Source: Sneathiella sp040880045
GTDB lineage: Bacteria; Pseudomonadota; Alphaproteobacteria; Sneathiellales; Sneathiellaceae
Direction: 5' to 3'
DNA length: 64,000 nucleotides
Assembly (NCBI GenBank): GCA_040880045.1
Contig: JBBDJF010000089.1
Span: forward strand, 22,742 to 86,741
Shown: positions 29,330 to 37,712 of the stretch, piece after piece
How the letters are laid out: each line of letters begins with the position of its first letter
Numbering within the stretch: position 1 is the first letter of the stretch
Program-made: the position numbers and the translations under genes
The notes under the pieces: model-generated
What the model saw: only the letters and a program-made list of their open reading frames with translations
The model's database searches: none
What the model was told of the DNA's origin: nothing

Positions 29330-30304
29330 ATGCGCGCGCTTATCTGTACAAACTTCGATGGTCCTCCCTCCCTCCGTGTGACGGAAGTGGAGACACCCGT
29401 CGCGCAAGCGGGTGAAGTGCTGGTCCAGGTGACCGCCGCCGGCATCTGCTTCGCCGATGTCCTGATGAGCCGCAACAAGCACCAGAACAAGCATGAGCCG
29501 CCCTTCTCGACCGGCATGGAAGTGGTCGGTGTTATCTCCGCCCTCGGTCCCGGTGTCGAGGGGTTCAGCATTGGCGATAAAGTCGCCGCGCTGGTCTATG
29601 ACGGCGGCCATGCGGAATTCGTTTGCGCCAAGGTGAATGAAGTCTTTTTACTGCCCGACGGTTGTGATCCGGTTGCGGCGGCCGCGCTTCTGTCCGTGGC
29701 TCTCACCTCAGAGATTGCCCTGACCGAGAAAGGCCAGATCAAGCCCGGTGAGACGGTTTTGATTGGCGGCGCGGCGGGAGGTGTCGGCCTCTCCGGTGTG
29801 CAGCTCGCCAAGTTTCATGGTGCAAAGGTCGTCGCTGCCGTAAGCGATTCTGAGAAAGCGCAAGCCTGCCTTGCAGCGGGAGCGGATGCTGCGCTCCTCT
29901 ATGGCGAAGATTTGCGCGACCGCGTGAAGGCGGCCAATGACGGGCGGGACGTGGATATCGTTCTCGATCCGGTCGGCGGTGACTTTGCCGATTATGCCGC
30001 CAATTGTCTTGACTGGGACGGGCGCTATCTGGTGATCGGTTTCGCCGGTGGCGGTATCCCGAAATTTGCGGCCAACCGGCTGCTGGTCAAGAACCGCGCC
30101 GTCCTCGGGGTGGTGCTGGGCTATTACCGCTGGCACAAGCCGGCGCGGCTCGCCATGGCGGCCAAAGTAGTTCTGGGCGCGATCCGCGATGGCGCTCTGA
30201 AAGTGCCGACGGAGCCGCTCGATAGCCTTGAGGCGGTGCCCGAGGCCATGCTCAAGATCGAGAACCGCCAGATGATCGGCAAGGCCGTGGTCAGGCTCGC
30301 CTGA
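29330..30304 (+). CDS. Zinc-independent quinone oxidoreductase / NADPH:enoyl reductase (MDR family)
   Basis: This 324-residue medium-chain reductase of the QOR group begins MRALICTNFDGPPSLRV. It has the NADP-binding motif LIGGAAGGVGLSGVQLAKFHG and the RYLVIGFAGGGIPKFAANR segment. The structural and catalytic zinc cysteines of alcohol dehydrogenases are absent. It probably reduces an activated double bond or quinone, perhaps an enoyl-CoA. The frame is open further upstream into the receptor gene's end, but the ATG at 29330 is preceded by AAGGAAAAAGAG and gives the normal length. It is the last gene of the rightward unit. Confidence 0.85.
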   Translation: MRALICTNFDGPPSLRVTEVETPVAQAGEVLVQVTAAGICFADVLMSRNKHQNKHEPPFSTGMEVVGVISALGPGVEGFSIGDKVAALVYDGGHAEFVCAKVNEVFLLPDGCDPVAAAALLSVALTSEIALTEKGQIKPGETVLIGGAAGGVGLSGVQLAKFHGAKVVAAVSDSEKAQACLAAGADAALLYGEDLRDRVKAANDGRDVDIVLDPVGGDFADYAANCLDWDGRYLVIGFAGGGIPKFAANRLLVKNRAVLGVVLGYYRWHKPARLAMAAKVVLGAIRDGALKVPTEPLDSLEAVPEAMLKIENRQMIGKAVVRLA

Positions 30305-30310
30305 TAAACG

Positions 30311-31978
30311 TCACGCGAGGGAACGGGTCGTTTCCTCCTCGCGTATCGCCGGTTCTGCCTCAAAGCGGATGCCGTCATAGTCATTTGCCGCCACCGCATT
30401 GATCCGCGTCATATATTTCGGCGTGCCGCCGTTATAGACAAGATGGCGGACCCGTCCGGCCTCATGCCCCTTGACGTTGGAGTTATAGCCGGTGAACCAG
30501 GATTTCGCCTTGCGCAACAGCATGATCTTGTACATTTCCACGACTTCGCTGGTCCATTGCTGCTCGGCCTCCTTGGTCGCTTCGGCGCGGGCGTGGCCAT
30601 GACCCTGCATGAACTCAAACAGGTCCATTATCCAGTTGACGCCGCTTTCGATGCCGCGCGGGTAGTTGGTGGAGGCCGAGCCGCTTTGCGGGCCATTCGG
30701 CATCAGCAGGTTGGGGAAGCCATGCACCATCATGCCCAGAAAGGTGGCGGGTGCCTCAAACCACTTGTCCTTCAGCGAGGCGCCGTCCACCCCCCGGATA
30801 TCGATGTGATCGAACGCGCCGGTCATGGCGTCGAAACCGGTGGAATAGATGATGACATCGAGGTCATGCTCCCCGGCGGCGGTGCGCAGGCCGTTTTCCG
30901 TCACCCGGTCCAGCGGGTTCTCCTGAATATCCACCAGATGGACGTTGTCTTGGTTATAGGCTTCGAAATAACGGGTCTCCAGCGGCACTCGCTGCACACC
31001 GAAGCCATGATCCTTGGGGATCAGCTTGTCGGCGGTGACCGGGTCTTTCACCCGCGCGCGGATGCGATCGGCGATATATTCGGAAAACTCCGCATTCGCC
31101 GCTTCATCCATGAAAATCTCGCGGAAATTGGCGAGCCAGATGCCAAAACCGGGTTCGTCATAGAGCTTGTCCCAGAGGGCCAGCCGTTCCTCTCGCGACA
31201 CATCGTAGAACGACTGGCGGTCCGGCCGGTGTTCAAAGCCGCCCGGCGACAGGCTGCAATTTTCAAAAATCTCGTCATAGCGGGCACGGATATCCGCCAT
31301 TTCCGCATCCGAGATCGGGCTGTTGTTCAGCGGCGCGCTCCAGTTGGGGCGGCGCTGGAACACAAAAAGCTCCTCCGCCTCCTCGGCGATGACGGGGATA
31401 ATCTGGATGGCGGTCGCGCCGGTACCGATAATCCCGACCTTCTTGCCCTTCAGGTCGATGCCTTCATGCGGCCAGTAATAGGTATGGAACGATGGTCCCT
31501 TGAAATCATCCATCCCCTGAATATTGGGAAGGGTAGGTTGGGACAGCAGGCCGATCGCCATGATAACAAACCGACTGCTCATCTCGCGGCCATCGCTCAG
31601 GCGCAGCTGCCAGATATTCCTGCCCTCGTCATAATGCGCCGCTTCGACCTTGCTGTTGAACTGCATATGACGGCGCAGGTCGAACTTGTCGGCGACATAG
31701 TTGAGGTAGCGGAGATTTTCCGGCTGGCTCGAGAACCGCTCCTTCCAGTGCCACTCCTTGAGCACCTCATCGGAAAAGGAATAGCCGTAGGTGTAGCTTT
31801 CTGAATCGAAGCGGGCGCCGGGATAGCGGTTGTTATACCATGTGCCGCCGAGGTTGCCGCTGCCCTCCAGCACGGTGGCATGAATGCCGCGGTCTATGAG
31901 GCGCTTGATCTGGTAGATGCCGGCGACGCCTGCGCCGATGACAATGACTTCATAATCCGTTTCTGGCCGTTGGGTCAT
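30311..31978 (-). CDS. Flavin-containing Baeyer-Villiger monooxygenase (cyclohexanone monooxygenase-like)
   Basis: This 555-residue class B flavoprotein has the FAD motif VIGAGVAG (residues 13-20), the NADPH motif VGIIGTGATA near residue 180, and between them the Baeyer-Villiger fingerprint FKGPSFHTYYWP at residues 159-170. Such enzymes insert oxygen next to a ketone, giving esters or lactones. It is divergent from a transglutaminase-like gene, and a BadH-like dehydrogenase lies beyond, which suggests breakdown of a cyclic ketone. The substrate is not known. Length and motifs are complete. Confidence 0.9.
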   Translation of the reverse strand: MTQRPETDYEVIVIGAGVAGIYQIKRLIDRGIHATVLEGSGNLGGTWYNNRYPGARFDSESYTYGYSFSDEVLKEWHWKERFSSQPENLRYLNYVADKFDLRRHMQFNSKVEAAHYDEGRNIWQLRLSDGREMSSRFVIMAIGLLSQPTLPNIQGMDDFKGPSFHTYYWPHEGIDLKGKKVGIIGTGATAIQIIPVIAEEAEELFVFQRRPNWSAPLNNSPISDAEMADIRARYDEIFENCSLSPGGFEHRPDRQSFYDVSREERLALWDKLYDEPGFGIWLANFREIFMDEAANAEFSEYIADRIRARVKDPVTADKLIPKDHGFGVQRVPLETRYFEAYNQDNVHLVDIQENPLDRVTENGLRTAAGEHDLDVIIYSTGFDAMTGAFDHIDIRGVDGASLKDKWFEAPATFLGMMVHGFPNLLMPNGPQSGSASTNYPRGIESGVNWIMDLFEFMQGHGHARAEATKEAEQQWTSEVVEMYKIMLLRKAKSWFTGYNSNVKGHEAGRVRHLVYNGGTPKYMTRINAVAANDYDGIRFEAEPAIREEETTRSLA

Positions 31979-32042
31979 GTTTTGCTCCTGGTCTTGTTAA
32001 TTTTCTTGCCGGTTCGCAAATCAAAGATCAGCTGTTTATCAT

Positions 32043-32181
32043 ATTACTGATCATTACTGCCCTTGTCACACCTATCTTTTTACGCCCCTTATGGAGACCC
32101 TCGCCAATTGACAGGCTCTGGTGGAGGCAGTAATCAGGGAGGAAGGGGCAGACACCCAATCGCCATAAAAGGATCAGTAAT
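32043..32181. promoter_or_regulatory. Cluster of four CAGTAAT/ATTACTG boxes with a possible promoter
   Basis: ATTACTG occurs at 32043-32049 and 32053-32059, exactly ten bases apart. Its complement CAGTAAT occurs at 32128-32134 and 32175-32181, the last overlapping the ATG of the transglutaminase-like gene. A TTGACA at 32108-32113 lies 17 bases before the third box, so that box would cover the -10 region. A fifth CAGTAAT precedes the TetR gene at 33774-33780 in the same position relative to its ATG. These may be operator half-sites for that regulator. Confidence 0.4.
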
Positions 32182-32893
32182 GACGGCGCCGCAGAACAAC
32201 TTTCCCGTTGAAGCTGAAAAATATCTCCAGTCCGCGGAATATGTCGATAGCTCGGCGCCGGACGTTCAGGCGTTTGTGGAGGCCGCGCTTGTGGAGCTGC
32301 CGTCCGCCGCGAGCCCGAAGGACAAGGCGATCCGGCTGTTTGAGGCGGTTCGCGATAACATCCGCTATGACCCCTACTCGATATCCCTGGAGCCGGACGC
32401 CTACCGCGCCAGTGCGATCGTGAAAGAGGAGACGGCCTACTGCGTGCCCAAGGCCATCCTGCTCACGGCCTCTCTGCGGGCGGCGGGCATTCCGGCGGCG
32501 CTTGGCTTTGCCGATGTGCGCAATCATCTCAACACGCCGAAGCTGGCCGAGATGATGGGGTCGGACCTGTTCATCTATCACGGCTATGTGCAGCTCTGGC
32601 TGGGCGCGGAGAGCTTCAAGATCACGCCAGCCTTCAATATGGAACTGTGCGAAAGATTTGGCGTAAAGCCGCTCATTTTCGACGGCACGAAAGACGCCCT
32701 CTTTCATGAATATGACGAGCGGGACCGCCAGCATATGGAATATGTTAATGACCGGGGCCTGTTCATTGATGCGCCGATAGAGACTTTTCTTTCGGATTTC
32801 AAGGCCGCCTATCCCGGCATGGTCGCCTTTGCAAACCGCAACAAGGCCAAAAGAGCCCGAATAAAGGACGCCTTTACGAGCCCTGATGGCTAG
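32180..32893 (+). CDS. Transglutaminase-like domain protein (second paralogue)
   Basis: This 237-residue protein is paralogous to the one at 5566-6258. Catalytic Cys88 is in AYCVPKA, His134 in IYHGYVQLW, and ITPAFNMELCERFGVKPL matches the paralogue closely. The ATG at 32180 is chosen because AAAAGGA lies seven bases upstream and the N-terminus then aligns with the paralogue; the frame is open further upstream. It is divergent from the Baeyer-Villiger monooxygenase gene, and its last four bases overlap the end of the convergent SDR gene. I do not know its substrate. Confidence 0.72.
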   Translation: MTAPQNNFPVEAEKYLQSAEYVDSSAPDVQAFVEAALVELPSAASPKDKAIRLFEAVRDNIRYDPYSISLEPDAYRASAIVKEETAYCVPKAILLTASLRAAGIPAALGFADVRNHLNTPKLAEMMGSDLFIYHGYVQLWLGAESFKITPAFNMELCERFGVKPLIFDGTKDALFHEYDERDRQHMEYVNDRGLFIDAPIETFLSDFKAAYPGMVAFANRNKAKRARIKDAFTSPDG

Positions 32894-33651
32894 CCGTGCA
32901 TGGTCAGGCCGCCGGAGACGGAGATCGTCTGGCCGGTGATAAATCCGGCATCGTCGGAGGCGAGGAAGCAGACGATACCCGGAAAGTCGGATGGATCCGC
33001 GAGGCGGCGCATCGGGATTGCCCGTTTCAGTCCCTCGGCGATTTTGACGCCCGCATCACCCGAGGCGACGGCCGCGAAGAGCGGTGTATCCGTTGGCCCG
33101 GGGCAGACGACGTTCAGCTGGACACCGGCGCGCGCCAACTCACGGGCGACGGTCTTGCTGAAGGCGATAATGCCGCCCTTACACGCCGAATAGACCGCCT
33201 CTCCCGACGAGCCGACCCGCCCGGCATCGGAGCTGATATTGACGACCCGTCCGCCGCCGTTCCTGACCATGCCGGGGACAACGGCATGGTGCATGTGAAG
33301 CGGACCGTAAAGATTGATATCGATGACCTTTTTCCAAAGTTCGACATCTGAATCGAGAAAATTTTCCATCCGGTCCCAGCCTGCGTTATTGACGAGGATA
33401 TCAACGGGTCCCTTTTCCTCAACCCTGGCAACGGCGACATCTATCCGGGCGCGATCGGTGATATCCACCTCAAAGGCACTGGCCTGGCCGCCCGCCGCGG
33501 TGATTTCACGGACTGTTTCCTCGGCGCCGGGACCGTTCATGTCAAAGATGTTCACCTCGCTTCCCTCCTCGGCGAAGCGCAGGGCAATGCTGCGCCCGAT
33601 CCCGCTCGCGCCGCCGGTCAGGATGACGCGCTTGTTTTTCAGTCCCCGCAT
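32890..33651 (-). CDS. SDR dehydrogenase, BadH-like (2-hydroxycyclohexanecarboxyl-CoA dehydrogenase type)
   Basis: This 253-residue short-chain dehydrogenase has TGGASGIGRS for NAD binding, DILVNNAGWD, the catalytic Ser in NISSDAGRVGSSGEAVYSA and the YxxxK pair in YSACKGG. The segments HMHHAVVPGM, GRVGSSGEAVYSACKGG and FITGQTISVSGGLT strongly recall BadH of the Rhodopseudomonas cyclohexanecarboxylate pathway, which oxidises 2-hydroxycyclohexanecarboxyl-CoA to the ketone. That fits an alicyclic acid route beside the monooxygenase, although other 3-hydroxyacyl-CoA substrates are possible. Its stop overlaps the convergent gene's stop (CTAG). Confidence 0.83.
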   Translation of the reverse strand: MRGLKNKRVILTGGASGIGRSIALRFAEEGSEVNIFDMNGPGAEETVREITAAGGQASAFEVDITDRARIDVAVARVEEKGPVDILVNNAGWDRMENFLDSDVELWKKVIDINLYGPLHMHHAVVPGMVRNGGGRVVNISSDAGRVGSSGEAVYSACKGGIIAFSKTVARELARAGVQLNVVCPGPTDTPLFAAVASGDAGVKIAEGLKRAIPMRRLADPSDFPGIVCFLASDDAGFITGQTISVSGGLTMHG

Positions 33652-33778
33652 GTTGCTTTCTCCCTGTTTCTTTGCGCTGGTTGATCTTCATTCTTGATTG
33701 CGCTTAACTTTTCAGATGAATAACGGTATCTCATAGGCCATCTGGCTGTCCAGAACTCTCATTGGAAAGGGAACAGTA

Positions 33779-35110
33779 ATGCGGGAAAGGCCGGGCCGGC
33801 GACAAGGCGGCAAGGGCAGACAACGTCAATCGGCCGAGACCCGCAAACTCATCCTGTCGGCGGCGGCGCGGCAGTTCCGCGACAAGGGCTATGCCGCGTC
33901 GACCCTCAAGGAAATCGGGGCCGCCGCCGGAATCGAGGCGGCCAGCCTGTATTATTATTTCGAATCCAAGGAAGACATTCTCGAAGACGTGCTCGATCTT
34001 GGATTTCGGCAGGCGCTGGAGGTTGTATCGGCGATCTATCGCGACTGCGTGGCCCGCAGGGCAGGTTTTCGCGAGACCTTCCGGGCCATGATCCATGCGC
34101 ATTTGCGCTGCATCCTGATCGAGGGCGATTTTGCCGCCGCGAGTATGCGTAATTTCTCAACGCTGCCCGGCGCAGTGAGGATACGCCACCGCCCTTCCTT
34201 TCATGCCTATGGTGATCTCTGGCTGGCACTGCTCACCAATGCCCGGGAGTCAAGCGACGTTCGGGATGATATTGATCTTTCCTCGCTCCAGCGGCTGATT
34301 GTCGGCGCGTTGAACTGGACGGTGGAATGGTTCGATGCGAAAAATTACTCCCTTAGCGACTTTTCGGAGAAGACGGCCGGTCTGTTGCTGGACGGAATGC
34401 TTTATCCGACTGCCGATCCCGCGAGATGGAAGGATATGCCAGCCCTTGTCGACCCTGTGCTCAGGAATGAGAGAGGCCGCACAAAGGCGGAACGAACCAG
34501 AGCTCATATCATATTCTCTGCGGCCCGGGTCCTCTGTGACCGGGGTTATGAAGAAAGCACTTTACGCCAAATAGCCGAACGGGCAGGGCTTGAGGCAGGA
34601 AGTCTCTATTACCATTTTTCATCCAAGGAAGAGATTATCGATGCCGTCCTGGCGCAGGGCCTGCGTGAAATTACGGACGGCGTCGGGGCCATTCTGGAGA
34701 GCGACACGGGTTTTCCCGATCACGGCAGTCGACTGGCGGCGGGCATCCGGTCCCATATGCTGTATCTCTATACACATGATGAATTTGTTTCCACCAATAT
34801 CAGGATTTATGGTCAGCTCCCCAGGGACATCAGTTTGCGGCAAAGACCCGTTCGCCAGGAGTATGCGGCCGTCTGGGAACGAAGCCTCAGACGGGCACAG
34901 GCAGCCGGTGAACTCCGCGCCGAACTGGAGGTGGTTCCCTTACGCCAGCTCATGCTCGGCGCATTGAACTGGACAGTCCTTTGGTTCGACCCTGAACGCA
35001 AAAAAACACAGAATTTCAAGACATTGGACGAACTGATAGGCGTGCAGCGCGCCTTGTTTCTGGAAGGGATAGTTGCGCGTAGACTCGCAGGCCTTCCAGA
35101 AAAACAATAA
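33779..35110 (+). CDS. Double-length TetR/AcrR regulator (two complete TetR units in one chain)
   Basis: This 443-residue protein is about twice the normal TetR size and contains two helix-turn-helix domains: STLKEIGAAAGIEAASLYYY from residue 41 and STLRQIAERAGLEAGSLYYH from residue 260. Each is followed by its own effector domain, and both halves carry the matching segment GALNWTVEWFD or GALNWTVLWFD. It looks like an internal gene duplication giving a covalent dimer. It is divergent from the BadH-like gene, so it probably represses this neighbourhood. CAGTAAT boxes here and at 32043-32181 are candidate sites. Confidence 0.88.
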   Translation: MRERPGRRQGGKGRQRQSAETRKLILSAAARQFRDKGYAASTLKEIGAAAGIEAASLYYYFESKEDILEDVLDLGFRQALEVVSAIYRDCVARRAGFRETFRAMIHAHLRCILIEGDFAAASMRNFSTLPGAVRIRHRPSFHAYGDLWLALLTNARESSDVRDDIDLSSLQRLIVGALNWTVEWFDAKNYSLSDFSEKTAGLLLDGMLYPTADPARWKDMPALVDPVLRNERGRTKAERTRAHIIFSAARVLCDRGYEESTLRQIAERAGLEAGSLYYHFSSKEEIIDAVLAQGLREITDGVGAILESDTGFPDHGSRLAAGIRSHMLYLYTHDEFVSTNIRIYGQLPRDISLRQRPVRQEYAAVWERSLRRAQAAGELRAELEVVPLRQLMLGALNWTVLWFDPERKKTQNFKTLDELIGVQRALFLEGIVARRLAGLPEKQ

Positions 35111-35117
35111 ACCGTAT

Positions 35118-35693
35118 CTACCGGATATCCGGGCCGTCATCGCGGCTGTATTTCCAGACGCTTGCGGGGGGAATGTTCCTGAAGACGGTGGTCGTCCGTG
35201 TTCCCTTGACGCCGAAACGGTCCGCCAGTTCCGGGGAGAGGGGGGCTCTCGCGGAATAGGTATACTGAACCAGTGCGCCGTCGGGGCTGAGTAGCGAGAA
35301 AATCTGCTCCAGAATACAGATTTTATCCGCCTCCTTCATATTCAGGAGCGGCAGGCTGGAGACGATTACACCAAAGCTGCCGACCATGTCCGGGCTGACC
35401 AGTTCCGAGATTATACGGGCATCGCCGACAATCACGCGGATATCTGGGAATTTCCGGTCAAGATAGGCGGCGAGGGCGGCATCGCGCTCCAGCAGGTAAA
35501 GATCGTCTTTCGCTGCACCGCGTTCAAGCAATGCCTCGGTAATGACGCCGGTGCCGGGCCCGATTTCAAGGAGTCGCTTGCCCGCCGGTTCCGCCGCCTT
35601 CGCCATTGCCCGCGCCAGCGATGGCCCGCTGGGGGCGACGGCGCCGATTTGTCGGGGATTACGCAACAGGGCACGCACAAAGGATTGATACAA
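35118..35693 (-). CDS. SAM-dependent methyltransferase, phospholipid N-methyltransferase-like
   Basis: This 191-residue class I methyltransferase has LLEIGPGTGVITEALLERG as SAM-binding motif I and a preceding LLRNPRQIGAVAPSGPSLAR. That combination resembles the alphaproteobacterial PmtA-like phospholipid methyltransferases and rRNA dimethylase relatives. The ending SVWKYSR also fits the phospholipid type. The start is a TTG at 35693, chosen because AGGGAGGG at 35709-35702 is a strong ribosome site; no nearby ATG fits. It is convergent with the TetR gene, eight bases apart. Lipid specificity is inferred. Confidence 0.68.
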   Translation of the reverse strand: MYQSFVRALLRNPRQIGAVAPSGPSLARAMAKAAEPAGKRLLEIGPGTGVITEALLERGAAKDDLYLLERDAALAAYLDRKFPDIRVIVGDARIISELVSPDMVGSFGVIVSSLPLLNMKEADKICILEQIFSLLSPDGALVQYTYSARAPLSPELADRFGVKGTRTTTVFRNIPPASVWKYSRDDGPDIR

Positions 35694-35896
35694 AAGCCAG
35701 GCCCTCCCTGCGGCCGGATGGTGACTGGGGACTTCGCGCCGTGGATGGCGCGCCCATTGATTAAATCATAAAGTGCGGTTTGTGGAAAGAACTTGATGCC
35801 GCGACCAGAACCCGCAACATATGGAAAAATCATAAATGGTGGTCCTGATACCTGCAAATCATGCCATAGTACCGGCAAAAGAAAAAGGAGATAAAA

Positions 35897-35971
35897 ATGG
35901 ATTTGGGCCTTAACGGGAAAAGCGCCATTGTCACCGGCGGATCAAAGGGAATCGGCGCGGCGGCCGCCTGA
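35897..35971 (+). pseudogene. 5' stump of a short-chain dehydrogenase gene
   Basis: A strong ribosome site (AAAAAGGAG at 35883-35890) and ATG lead into 24 codons that read as a textbook SDR start, MDLGLNGKSAIVTGG and then SKGIG, including the nucleotide-binding glycines. A TGA then ends the frame. Normally about 230 more residues follow, but none are present. The break falls in a perfect inverted repeat that also covers the end of the convergent amidohydrolase gene. This is a truncated gene remnant or an assembly junction. Confidence 0.75.
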
Positions 35972-35987
35972 CCTGATTTCAGGCGGC
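35963..35987. repeat. Perfect 9-bp inverted repeat spanning two facing stop codons
   Basis: GCCGCCTGA at 35963-35971 and TCAGGCGGC at 35979-35987 are exact reverse complements with a seven-base loop. The left arm holds the TGA of the SDR stump and the right arm the TGA of the amidohydrolase on the other strand. No U-tract follows on either side, so a classic terminator is doubtful. A fold-back recombination or assembly junction is the alternative. Confidence 0.6.
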
Positions 35988-37667
35988 GACGCCGTTACGG
36001 AGGAGTTTGCCGGGAAGCGCGGCGGCCTCGGGGATTGTCGTCTGGTTTTCTTCCAGCAAAACCTTACCGTTGACGATGACCGTCCGGATACCGCTTGCCG
36101 GGGAGATCAGCCGGTCCGCACCCGTTGGCAGGTCATGGACACGTTGCAGCTTACCCGCCGAGATGGTCGCCGGATCGAAAATCACCACATCGGCCATTGC
36201 CCCTTCAGCAAGGATGCCGCGATCCGCAATGCCGAACAGTTCTGCCGGTTTCTGCGTCAGCATATGGATTGCCTTTTCCAGCGTCAGCGTGCCGCGGTCG
36301 CGCACCCAATGGCCGAGAAGATGGGTCGAATAGCAGGCGTCGCAAAGCTGGCTGGCATGGGCCCCGGCATCGGAAAGCCCGAGAATCAGGTTATCGTCCT
36401 GCAACAGCTCGGCGACTTCCTCTTCATCATAATTCACAATGGCGAAGCGGAAGCGGGCGACGAAATCCGTTTCAAGCGACAAATCCAGCACAAAATCAAC
36501 CGGGTCCTTGCCGACGCTCATCGCGACTTCGCGCAGCGGGCGTTCTTCCCATTCCGGGTTGTCCGGCGCCATCGAGATGACCGTACGGTCGATCCAGCCT
36601 GCAAGCGCATTGCGGGCCCCGGCAGCCGTATCCTCGCGGAACTGGTTGCGAAATTCGGGATCGCGATAGATTGCCTTGCGCCCGTCACGGTCCGCCTGCA
36701 TGACCTGCTTGAACAGGGGACGCATCTCGAAGGGGAAGGGCTCGTTGAATTCAAAGTCGAAATTGATCGGGCGGCAGGCGACCTGCGGATGGATTTTCGT
36801 GCCGTCCGCCCGCAAATCACGCGTGATCTTCTGGTGCTTGCGGTGCGATCCGGGGCCGGACATGCCCGAAAGAAGCGCCGTCCAGGTCACCGGGATGTCA
36901 TGCTTGCGCGCGAGCAGGGCCAGCTGGTCATGAAACAGGGTCGGGCCGACAGTCGCCTGAATGATCTTGGCACCGGAAATCTTTGCGGCGGAGACGAGAC
37001 TGTCAATCTCGATCATGTCCGAGAGGCGGCTTGGCACCGGATTGCCGCCATAGCCGTGATGGGTCGTTGCCTGGGAGGTGGAAAAGCCGATAGCCCCGGC
37101 CTCCATCGCGCCGCGGACGATATCGGCCATGGCCGCGATTTCATCGTCATTCGCGGTGCGTTCCACCGCCTCCGTTCCCATGACATAGGTGCGGATCGGC
37201 GTATGCCCGGCGAAGACCGCGAGATTGATCGCGGAGCCGCGCTCCTCGATGGCATCCATATATTCGGGAAAGCTTTCAAACGGCCACTCCTCGCCAAGGC
37301 CGCTTGCCAGCGCGTCATAGGACATGCCCTCAACCTTTTCCAGCGTGCGCATGATGCTGGTGCGGTGCGCGGGGCGGGTTGGCGCGACACCGAAGCCGCA
37401 ATTGCCGATCACTGCTGTGGTCACGCCATGCCAGGGGGAGATGGACAGCATCCTATCCCAGATCACCTGCGCATCGTAATGGGTGTGGATATCGACGAAT
37501 CCGGGCGTGACCGTCAGGCCCGTCGCGTCAATGACCTGATCGGCCTCTTCCTCAACCTGACCAACCGCAACGATCCGGCCGCCTGAGATGCCGATATCGC
37601 CCACATAGCCCGGAGCGCCGGTGCCATCGACGATCGTACCGCCGCTGATTTTAATATCCAGTGCCAT
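35979..37667 (-). CDS. N-acyl-D-amino-acid deacylase-type amidohydrolase
   Basis: This 562-residue amidohydrolase (family 3, D-aminoacylase/dihydroorotase type) has KISGGTIVDGTGAPG at the N-terminus, metal motif GFVDIHTHYDAQ, GNCGFGVAP in the early barrel and the catalytic Asp in LGLSDAGAHASQ near residue 460. Close relatives hydrolyse N-acyl-D-amino acids, but this large group in CoA-rich clusters is mostly uncharacterised. It lies downstream of the paired acyl-CoA dehydrogenase genes on the same strand (45-base gap), so it may act on an amide or cyclic substrate of that route. Confidence 0.82.
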   Translation of the reverse strand: MALDIKISGGTIVDGTGAPGYVGDIGISGGRIVAVGQVEEEADQVIDATGLTVTPGFVDIHTHYDAQVIWDRMLSISPWHGVTTAVIGNCGFGVAPTRPAHRTSIMRTLEKVEGMSYDALASGLGEEWPFESFPEYMDAIEERGSAINLAVFAGHTPIRTYVMGTEAVERTANDDEIAAMADIVRGAMEAGAIGFSTSQATTHHGYGGNPVPSRLSDMIEIDSLVSAAKISGAKIIQATVGPTLFHDQLALLARKHDIPVTWTALLSGMSGPGSHRKHQKITRDLRADGTKIHPQVACRPINFDFEFNEPFPFEMRPLFKQVMQADRDGRKAIYRDPEFRNQFREDTAAGARNALAGWIDRTVISMAPDNPEWEERPLREVAMSVGKDPVDFVLDLSLETDFVARFRFAIVNYDEEEVAELLQDDNLILGLSDAGAHASQLCDACYSTHLLGHWVRDRGTLTLEKAIHMLTQKPAELFGIADRGILAEGAMADVVIFDPATISAGKLQRVHDLPTGADRLISPASGIRTVIVNGKVLLEENQTTIPEAAALPGKLLRNGVAA

Positions 37668-37712
37668 ATTCTGTTTCTCCCGTCTCGCAGTTCAGTCTGC
37701 TGTTTCGTTCTT

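Noticed and set aside
35928..37586. 552-codon open frame opposite the amidohydrolase
   Set aside because: It is antisense to a full-length amidohydrolase with clear metal motifs, and has no recognised domain of its own.
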